A stretch of DNA of 9,037 bases. Origin: Deltaproteobacteria bacterium. GTDB lineage: Bacteria; Desulfobacterota; Binatia; UBA9968. The stretch covers positions 2,197 to 11,233 of the forward strand of contig JACPFH010000299.1 of assembly GCA_016183075.1 (NCBI GenBank), written 5' to 3'. Shown in pieces: positions 1-5,139 of this stretch. Positions within the stretch are counted from its first letter, which is position 1, and each line of letters starts with the position of its first letter. The notes beneath the pieces are model-generated. The model was not told the origin of the DNA, did not search any database, and saw only the letters and a list, made by a program, of their open reading frames with translations. The translations under genes were made by a program, and so were the position numbers.

Positions 1-153
1 ATAGGGCATGTCCACTATGGTTCGCGAAACATAGCCGATGCGGACGGGAGAAGGTTTGGCGGATTTCTCGGCAGCCCAGGAGATTTCCCTGGCGATAGTG
101 ATAAACGTCAGTAGAACCAACAATGAAAAAGCAGCTTGCCTGATCTTTGTCAT
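1..153 (-). CDS. Secreted protein, probable ABC-type substrate-binding protein (N-terminus only)
   Basis: This open frame starts at an ATG (153-151) and is cut by the left edge after 51 codons. An AGGAGGT-like Shine-Dalgarno lies 7 bases upstream, which fixes the start. The N-terminus is a classic signal peptide: a basic start (MTKIRQ), a hydrophobic core of about 14 residues (AAFSLLVLLTFITIA) and a small-residue cleavage region near SWAAE. The mature part begins with a lysine/proline-rich linker and a short strand reading VRIGYVSR. That strand placement is what is seen at the start of NMT1/SsuA/TauA-like periplasmic binding proteins. It lies 50 bases downstream of another binding-protein gene on the same strand, so it is probably the next gene of the same operon. 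Secretion is well supported. The family is an inference from the first strand and the neighbour. A lipoprotein is unlikely because there is no lipobox cysteine. Confidence 0.7.
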   Translation of the reverse strand, partial: MTKIRQAAFSLLVLLTFITIAREISWAAEKSAKPSPVRIGYVSRTIVDMPY

Positions 154-160
154 CGTCGTT

Positions 161-166
161 ACCTCC
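161..166 (-). promoter_or_regulatory. Ribosome binding site of the left-edge secreted protein
   Basis: On the minus strand the sequence reads GGAGGT, followed by 7 bases and then ATG at 153. It is the strongest Shine-Dalgarno of the minus-strand block and supports the start codon of a gene of which only 51 codons are visible. Confidence 0.75.
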
Positions 167-203
167 GATATCTTTGCTTTACCCTCTCTGAAGGAGTGGA
201 AGA

Positions 204-1154
204 TCATCGATTTGCTTTTTCGATAAAGCCGAAATCAAACACCTGCCGTGTGGCTATCTCTTTCGTCACCCCCAGGCTTTTTTTCGTAAACTCGATCGCG
301 CCTCTCATCCAGGATTCATCGGCCGAGCCATCCGCGGATAGCCGACTCAGATAAAGCTCGAAGATTTGTTCATTCAATACGGGATCTTTGACGCCGAGAT
401 ACTCCGCTATGATCTTCATCGACTCAGCGCGGTTTTGCCTGGCGAATTGGAGACCTTTGAGGCTGGCTTTGACAAAGGCGACGATCTCGGAAGGGTTTGT
501 CTTGATCTTTTCTTCCGTGACCCCGATCCCCCCTGTCGGATAGGTGGGCATGTAATCTCCCGAATAGGCAATTCGGTTAAATCCCTCCCGCTGGAGAACC
601 AAGGGCCTCGGAGGAGTTAAAAGAGCCGCCGCTATTCGCCCCGCCCTTAGAGCCAGCGCCGTATCTTCCTGACCTCCGACCACGATGCTGGTTACATCCT
701 TGTTTGGCATAAGCCCGTTTTTCTCCAGGATCATTTGGGTGAGAAGGTCAATGGAGCCGCCGCGGGATGAAATGCCAACGATTTTTCCCTTTAGATCTTG
801 AACGGACCGGATCTGCGGCTGCGCCACCAAATCAAACTGGGGCTTGGCGGAAGACACGAATACGAGCTTGACAGGCAAGCCCCGCACGGCTGCGGCAATC
901 GTGGAGCCGGAGGCCGAGGTATAGTCCACGGAGCCGCCGATAAGAGCCTGGAGCCCAACCGCTCCACGAATAAGGATCGCCTCCACATTCAGGCCCTCTT
1001 CACGGTAGAACCCCTTGACTTGGGCGATCTTGAACGGGATCTCCGCGATGGATATCGCGCTGACGGAAAACCTGACTTTTTCTATTTGGGCGGAAGCCGC
1101 TGCCCGCGCGAAACTTAAACTGAGAACAATGGCGAGCAAGGAGGCGGATTTCAT
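204..1154 (-). CDS. Periplasmic ABC-type substrate-binding protein, NMT1/SsuA-like
   Basis: A 316-residue secreted solute receptor of the NMT1/THI5/SsuA-TauA group. A Sec signal peptide occupies residues 1-22 (MKSASLLAIVLSLSFARAAA, cleavage near ASA/Q). Recognisable family landmarks follow: a first strand VRFSVSAIS (27-35), the helix and turn FKIAQVKGFYREEGLNVE (41-58), the lobe-1 segment LQALIGGSVDYTSASG (68-83), and the hinge and second-lobe start SVQDLKGKIVGISSRGGS (117-134). The length is normal for the family. Its ATG directly follows the TAG of the FAD/Fe-S dehydrogenase with no intervening base, so the two are very likely co-transcribed and translationally coupled. Only a weak purine-rich Shine-Dalgarno (AAGGAA) precedes it, inside the upstream gene. 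The ligand cannot be read from sequence. The neighbour suggests a small organic or hydroxy acid, but related families bind sulfonates, aromatic acids, pyrimidine precursors and others. No permease or ATPase gene is in view. Confidence 0.88.
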   Translation of the reverse strand: MKSASLLAIVLSLSFARAAASAQIEKVRFSVSAISIAEIPFKIAQVKGFYREEGLNVEAILIRGAVGLQALIGGSVDYTSASGSTIAAAVRGLPVKLVFVSSAKPQFDLVAQPQIRSVQDLKGKIVGISSRGGSIDLLTQMILEKNGLMPNKDVTSIVVGGQEDTALALRAGRIAAALLTPPRPLVLQREGFNRIAYSGDYMPTYPTGGIGVTEEKIKTNPSEIVAFVKASLKGLQFARQNRAESMKIIAEYLGVKDPVLNEQIFELYLSRLSADGSADESWMRGAIEFTKKSLGVTKEIATRQVFDFGFIEKANR

Positions 1155-4118
1155 CTAAAAGCTCTTTTCCTTATCTGGGCCGAAGGCGGAACCGAGGCTT
1201 TCCCACAAAAGCTCCGCTGGATGTTTAGCCTTTCTCCCCGCCAGGTGCTCGATTTGCTGGCGGCAGGAGATTCCAGGGGCGACTACCTCGACATCCCCTC
1301 CCACGGCTTTCACGGCAGGAATGAGGCGGCGGTTGGCGATTGCAATCGAGAGGTCGTAGTGTTCCTTCTCAAAACCGAAAGAGCCTGCCATTCCACAACA
1401 ACCGGAATCTACCTCGGTGACCTGAAAGCCCGCCCACCGCAGCACTGCAACCGTCGGCGCCGTGCCGACCAGCGCTTTCTGGTGGCAATGGCCGTGAAGG
1501 AGGGCCTTGCGCCCGTGGTTGTCAAAATTCAGCGACAGCCGGCCGGCATCCCGCTCGGCCAGGAGAAACTCCTCGAACAGAAAACTTCGCCGCGCCACTT
1601 GCCGGGAGTCTTCGGTCCTTAGCAGCTCGGGATACTCGTCTCGGAGGGTCAAGAGGCACGACGGCTCAAGGCCCACTACCGCCACACCCTGCTCCGCGTA
1701 AGGGGCCAGGCGAGCCACATTCCACCCGGCGTTTACCCTGGCATCTTCGAGCATCCCTTTGGAAATCAAAGGGCGCCCGCAGCACTTCTTGTCGGCGAGC
1801 ACGACGCGGTAGCCGGCGCGCTCAAGAAATCTCGTCGCGGCGATCGCCACACCCGGCGTATTAAAGTTATTGAACGTATCGTGGAAAAGGACGACGTCGC
1901 GCTTCGCTCCATTGAACTCCTGCGGGTGAACCTCAAACCACTCGGTGAAAGTTTCGTCCGTAAAGCGGGGCAGCGGGCGGCGACGATCGATCCCCGCCAC
2001 TCGCTCCAAAAACCAGCGGTTGGGCGCAGAGTTCACAAGCCAGTTGGAAAGCGGCGCAAAGCGCGACCCCAAGCGATTGAGCTTTTCGACCCGACCGAAG
2101 ATCCGATTGCGCAGCGGGAGCCCGTTCGCCTTGTAGTAGTGGTGGAGAAACTCGTACTTGAGCTTCGCCATGTCGACGTTAGAAGGGCACTCGGCCTTGC
2201 ATGCCTTGCATTCGAGACATAGATCCAAAACTTCGTAGAGCCGCTTGCCGGTGAAATGATCCAAAACTTCGTAGAGCCGCTTGCCCGTGAAATCTTCCCT
2301 CGGCACCTTTCCCGAAAGCACCGCGCGCAGCGCGTTCGCCCGGCCGCGCGTGGAGTGCTCCTCATCGAGCGTCGCCATGTAGGACGGGCACATGGTGCCG
2401 TCCAGTTTCTTGCGGCATTCTCCCATGCCGCTGCACATCTCCACGGCTGCCGCAAAGCCCCCTTGGCTGCCGAAGTCCAGGATCGTCTCGGGTTGCCAAG
2501 TCCTGTAAGCCGGCCCGATGCGCAGAGATTCCGTCATCGCCGGGACATCCACGATCTTTCCCGGACTCATGAGGTTCTTCGGATCGAAGGCCTGCTTGAT
2601 CTGCCGGAACGCTTCGTAAAGAGTCGGGCCATACAGCTTCTCGTTGAAGTGGCTGCGTGCCAGCCCGTCCCCGTGCTCTCCCGAAAGCGCGCCGTGAAAT
2701 TCCAGGACCAGATCCGAAATCTCACTTGCAATCGACACCATCTTGTCGACTTCGCTCTGCTCTTTCAGGTTGATCAGAGGGCGGATGTGCATGCAGCCCA
2801 CCGAGCAGTGGCCATAGTAGCCGGCAATGGCGTCGTAGCGGGTAATAATCTCTCTAAACCGCTTGATGAACTGCGGCAGCTTGGCCGGCTCCACGGCGGT
2901 GTCTTCAACAAAAGCAAGCGGCTTCTTGTCGCCCTTGATGCCGAGCAGCAAACCGAGACCGGCTTTGCGAACACCCCAAATGGCCCTCACTTCTTCCGGC
3001 TTAAAAGCCTGGGTTGCCGCGTATCCGATGCCGCGCGCCTTCCTGAGCCTTTCGAGTTCGCAAACCTGTTCTTTCACTGCTTCTTCGGTGTCGCCCGCGT
3101 ATTCGACCATGAGAAGGGAGCTCGGGTTTCCCTGGACGAACCCCAGCCGCTTAGACTGCACGATGTTGCCCCGGGCAAGACCAAGAACCATCTTATCGGT
3201 CGACTCCAGAGCGTACGGAGCCGTTTCCAAAATGGCTTGGGATGCTTCCAGCGCCTCGATATCATCCTGAAAGTGAATGACGTCGAGCGCAGTCCACTTG
3301 GGCTTGGGCACCAAACGCATCCTGGCTTCCACCACGCACGCCAGCGTCCCTTCGGAACCGACAACCATGCGTGAGAGGTTGAACGGCCGAGGCTTGACGA
3401 ACTCATCCAGGTTGTAGCCCGAAACACGGCGCAGGATCTTGGGATAACGCGCGCCAATTTCCTCTCGATGCTTTTCCGCGAGACCCTGAACTTCGCGGTA
3501 AACTCGACCTTCGAGTCCGTTTCCCCCGGCCTTCCTGGCCAGCGCGTCCCGGGAGAGGTCTTTGAGCTCAACTTCGGCGCCGTCCGAGAGATAAACCGTC
3601 AGCTCAAGAACGTGATCCAGGGTTTTTCCATAGGTAAGGGAGTGGGCGCCGGCAGAGTTGTTGCCGATCATCCCGCCAATGGTGGCGCGATTGGAAGTGG
3701 AGGTATCGGGGCCGAAGAGAAGCCCCATCGGCCTCACATAAGCATTGAGCTCGTCTTGAACCAGTCCCGGCTGCACCCGGCACCAAAGCTCCTCTTCATT
3801 CACCTCGAGGACCCTGTTCATGTGCTTGGAAAAATCGAGCACGATGGCATGCCCCACGGTTTGTCCGGCAAGCGAGGTGCCGCCGCCCCGCGGCAAAATC
3901 GGCGCGCCGAACCGGTTGGCAACCTCGATGGCGGCTTGGACATCCCCCTTGTGGCGCGGCACGACCACGCCGATCGGCTCGATCTCGTACATTGAGGCGT
4001 CCGTGGCATAAAGAAGGCGCGTGTAGCGGTCGAAGCGCACTTCTCCTTCGACCCGCTTCTTGAGCGCGGCCTCTATATCGCGATATTCCGTAGCTTGTCC
4101 TGCTCCCATCGTCAGCAC
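1155..4118 (-). CDS. FAD-linked oxidase fused to an Fe-S/CCG module (YdiJ-like D-2-hydroxyacid dehydrogenase)
   Basis: A 987-residue two-part flavo-iron-sulfur dehydrogenase. The N-terminal part is a VAO/PCMH FAD domain (about 45-270) with the FAD-binding loop PRGGGTSLAGQ (76-86) and GNNSAGAHSLTYGKT (152-166). The FAD-oxidase C-terminal cap follows (about 275-525), with GYYGHCSVGCMHIRP (433-447) and SGEHGDG (479-485). The C-terminal half carries two 4Fe-4S-type cysteine groups, C562/C568/C577-P and C634/C637/C640/C644-P. It also has two CCG heterodisulfide-reductase-like motifs (C779-C780-G and C907-C908-G) with HGHCHQ (875-880). This order matches E. coli YdiJ (about 1018 aa, D-2-hydroxyglutarate dehydrogenase) and fused D-lactate dehydrogenases; the substrate here is undecided. 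Electrons probably pass from FAD through Fe-S to quinone or a carrier. The GTG start is chosen for its Shine-Dalgarno; an ATG lies three codons further in. Odd feature: residues 609-632 contain a duplicated 12-residue unit just before C634. Confidence 0.92.
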   Translation of the reverse strand: MLTMGAGQATEYRDIEAALKKRVEGEVRFDRYTRLLYATDASMYEIEPIGVVVPRHKGDVQAAIEVANRFGAPILPRGGGTSLAGQTVGHAIVLDFSKHMNRVLEVNEEELWCRVQPGLVQDELNAYVRPMGLLFGPDTSTSNRATIGGMIGNNSAGAHSLTYGKTLDHVLELTVYLSDGAEVELKDLSRDALARKAGGNGLEGRVYREVQGLAEKHREEIGARYPKILRRVSGYNLDEFVKPRPFNLSRMVVGSEGTLACVVEARMRLVPKPKWTALDVIHFQDDIEALEASQAILETAPYALESTDKMVLGLARGNIVQSKRLGFVQGNPSSLLMVEYAGDTEEAVKEQVCELERLRKARGIGYAATQAFKPEEVRAIWGVRKAGLGLLLGIKGDKKPLAFVEDTAVEPAKLPQFIKRFREIITRYDAIAGYYGHCSVGCMHIRPLINLKEQSEVDKMVSIASEISDLVLEFHGALSGEHGDGLARSHFNEKLYGPTLYEAFRQIKQAFDPKNLMSPGKIVDVPAMTESLRIGPAYRTWQPETILDFGSQGGFAAAVEMCSGMGECRKKLDGTMCPSYMATLDEEHSTRGRANALRAVLSGKVPREDFTGKRLYEVLDHFTGKRLYEVLDLCLECKACKAECPSNVDMAKLKYEFLHHYYKANGLPLRNRIFGRVEKLNRLGSRFAPLSNWLVNSAPNRWFLERVAGIDRRRPLPRFTDETFTEWFEVHPQEFNGAKRDVVLFHDTFNNFNTPGVAIAATRFLERAGYRVVLADKKCCGRPLISKGMLEDARVNAGWNVARLAPYAEQGVAVVGLEPSCLLTLRDEYPELLRTEDSRQVARRSFLFEEFLLAERDAGRLSLNFDNHGRKALLHGHCHQKALVGTAPTVAVLRWAGFQVTEVDSGCCGMAGSFGFEKEHYDLSIAIANRRLIPAVKAVGGDVEVVAPGISCRQQIEHLAGRKAKHPAELLWESLGSAFGPDKEKSF
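2222..2293 (-). repeat. 36-bp tandem direct repeat, in frame, inside the dehydrogenase gene
   Basis: Two adjacent 36-base units (2222-2257 and 2258-2293) differ at one position only, G at 2250 against C at 2286. On the coding strand the difference is synonymous (ACC or ACG, Thr). Each copy encodes FTGKRLYEVLD with a D or H at the junction, so the protein reads the same 11-residue segment twice before CLECKACKAECP. The length is a multiple of three, so the frame is kept. Near identity at the DNA level indicates recent duplication, most simply by replication slippage. A short-read assembly artefact is less likely because of the substitution, but it is possible. Confidence 0.95.
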
Positions 4119-4124
4119 TTTATA

Positions 4125-4131
4125 CCACCTT
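4125..4131 (-). promoter_or_regulatory. Ribosome binding site deciding the GTG start of the dehydrogenase
   Basis: The minus strand reads AAGGTGG, then six bases, then GTG (4118-4116). The alternative ATG at 4109-4107 would lie 15 bases from the same site, too far for efficient use. This is why the GTG was chosen. The site sits just outside the outer arm of the neighbouring palindrome. Confidence 0.65.
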
Positions 4132-4133
4132 CT

Positions 4134-4329
4134 AAGCTATCAGCAATCAGTGTTCAGCTCCCAACTCCGCACTCTTTTTTTGCTGAGAGGTTGTGAAAAA
4201 ATCTGTTCATGCTTCGAGAGCCTCAGCACGAACGGATAGCGCAGATGAAAATTCAAGTACTTAGCCGTTCGTCCTGAGCTTGTCGAAGGGATTTTTTCAC
4301 AACCTCTGAGTGCTGATGGCTGAGAGCTT
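4134..4329. repeat. Nested imperfect palindromic element (REP/MITE-like)
   Basis: Three sets of inverted arms are nested around one centre. The middle pair is a perfect 18-base inverted repeat (4186-4203 with 4290-4307, AGAGGTTGTGAAAAAATC). The inner pair is 24 bases long with 20 matches (4212-4235 with 4265-4288); its right arm reads CTTCGACAAGCTCAGGACG on the minus strand. The outer pair is 23 bases long with 18 matches (4134-4156 with 4307-4329). The central loop is about 29 bases. The inner motif resembles short palindromic repeats dispersed in many environmental bacterial genomes (recalled, not searched). No transposase or clear target-site duplication is visible. The element fills the gap between the glycosylase and dehydrogenase genes and runs into the end of the glycosylase frame. 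A transcribed copy would form a long stable hairpin and could act as a partial terminator or mRNA stabiliser between the two genes. Confidence 0.75.
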
Positions 4330-4995
4330 CCTTGCTGTTCTAAACACGTCCTGAAACATCTTGCGGGTGAGCTTGCCCGTGAACGTATTCTGCTGGCTGG
4401 GATGATAGGATGCCAACAGGCTTAAACTGTCCGAAAGCCGATATAGGCCGCCATGGCGAAACTGAGGCCGAGGCTTGGGAATGATCCCGCCGGTCTCCTC
4501 GTAAGCCTTGAGAAGAGAATCGAAGGCGATCTTACCCAGGGCAACGACGACGCGGATGTTCCTGAGCAGCGCCAACTCTCGCACAAGGTACGGCCGGCAA
4601 TTTACAAACTCCTCTCCCGCGGGCTTATTCGCAGGGGGAGCGCACCGCACTGCGGCGGTCACATAGCAGCTACGCAGCCTTAGACCGTCGTCGCGGCCGG
4701 CCGACGCGGGCTGGTTGGCAAAACCAAAACCATAAAGGGTCCCATATAGCCAATCGCCGCTTCGATCTCCGGTGAAGATCCGCCCGGTCCGGTTCCCGCC
4801 ATGCGCCGCCGGAGCGAGGCCCACGATGAGAAGGCGGGCGCCCGGGTCCCCGAACCCGGGGAGCGGTTTGGCCCAGTAACTCTCTCCCTGGTATCGTCGC
4901 GGCGGTTTTCTGGCCGCCGCCGCTCGCCACCTGACCAAGCGGGGGCATTTGCGACAGCCAACAACCACCTTATTGAGTCTCTGCAGGGGGTCCAT
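4297..4995 (-). CDS. udgB: Uracil-DNA glycosylase, family 5 (UDGb type)
   Basis: A 232-residue base-excision repair enzyme that removes uracil, and in characterised family-5 members also other deaminated bases, from DNA. The diagnostic motif GLAPAAHGGNRTGR (59-72), followed by FTGD (74-77), is the family-5 signature. It lacks the acidic or Asn residue in the first motif used by other UDG families. HPSQQN (198-203) is the second active-site motif, contacting the DNA minor groove. Four cysteines fit the 4Fe-4S ligands of UDG families 4 and 5: C14 and C17 in CRKC, then C118 (VRCAPPANKP) and C133 (NCRPYL). The length is normal. The ATG at 4995 has no strong Shine-Dalgarno. The gene is divergent from the histidine kinase, with 144 bases between starts, and shares only the strand with the dehydrogenase downstream. 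The last residues (about AISTQRL) and the TGA stop lie in the palindromic repeat, so the native C-terminus may have been rewritten. Confidence 0.93.
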   Translation of the reverse strand: MDPLQRLNKVVVGCRKCPRLVRWRAAAARKPPRRYQGESYWAKPLPGFGDPGARLLIVGLAPAAHGGNRTGRIFTGDRSGDWLYGTLYGFGFANQPASAGRDDGLRLRSCYVTAAVRCAPPANKPAGEEFVNCRPYLVRELALLRNIRVVVALGKIAFDSLLKAYEETGGIIPKPRPQFRHGGLYRLSDSLSLLASYHPSQQNTFTGKLTRKMFQDVFRTARKLSAISTQRL

Positions 4996-5053
4996 GCGGC
5001 CTGCGCTACGTATAAAGGAAACCCGCCCCTAAAAAAAGGGCCCCGGCCGATCC

Positions 5054-5083
5054 TTGACAGTCTGAATGCGGATTTCGTACCCT
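5054..5083 (+). promoter_or_regulatory. Possible sigma-70 promoter of the kinase/regulator unit
   Basis: A perfect -35 hexamer TTGACA (5054-5059) is followed after 18 bases by TACCCT (5078-5083), which keeps the T, A and final T of the -10 consensus. It lies in the 144-base divergent gap ahead of the histidine kinase. Transcription would begin near 5090, leaving about 50 bases of leader before ATG 5140. The -10 is weak, so this is tentative. Confidence 0.4.
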
Positions 5084-5139
5084 ATCAGCTTAATTCCGCT
5101 ATGGTCCGGTTGGACCCGATGAAAGGACCGTCCCGGCGC

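Noticed and set aside
2256..3374. Long 372-residue plus-strand open frame
   Set aside because: It is antisense to the FAD/Fe-S dehydrogenase, which has clear conserved motifs across this region. The plus-strand translation shows no family motifs and is rich in His/Arg, as expected of a shadow in GC-rich DNA.
4186..4307. Intrinsic transcription terminator
   Set aside because: The 18-base arms contain A/T runs and would form a stable stem, but the arms are separated by about 86 bases and there is no compact GC stem followed by a T-tract. A repeat element explains it better, although it may still attenuate transcription.
5009..5037. Minus-strand promoter for the glycosylase (TATACG with an upstream T-rich stretch)
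   Set aside because: The -10-like hexamer is present, but the matching -35 is only a T-run, and transcription would start about 8 bases before the ATG. The evidence is too weak to list.
5026..5043. GCCC / GGGC around an A-run as a hairpin
   Set aside because: It is a four-base stem with an A-rich loop and no T-tract in the sense direction, and is common by chance in GC-rich intergenic DNA.
4801..5139. Upstream extension of the histidine kinase frame to an ATG at 4801, giving 950 residues
   Set aside because: The extra 113 residues are low in hydrophobic order and Arg/Pro-rich, run antisense through the conserved first motif region and N-terminus of the uracil-DNA glycosylase, and the only good promoter-like sequence lies inside them. 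A start at 5140 (or 5101/5119) is far more likely.
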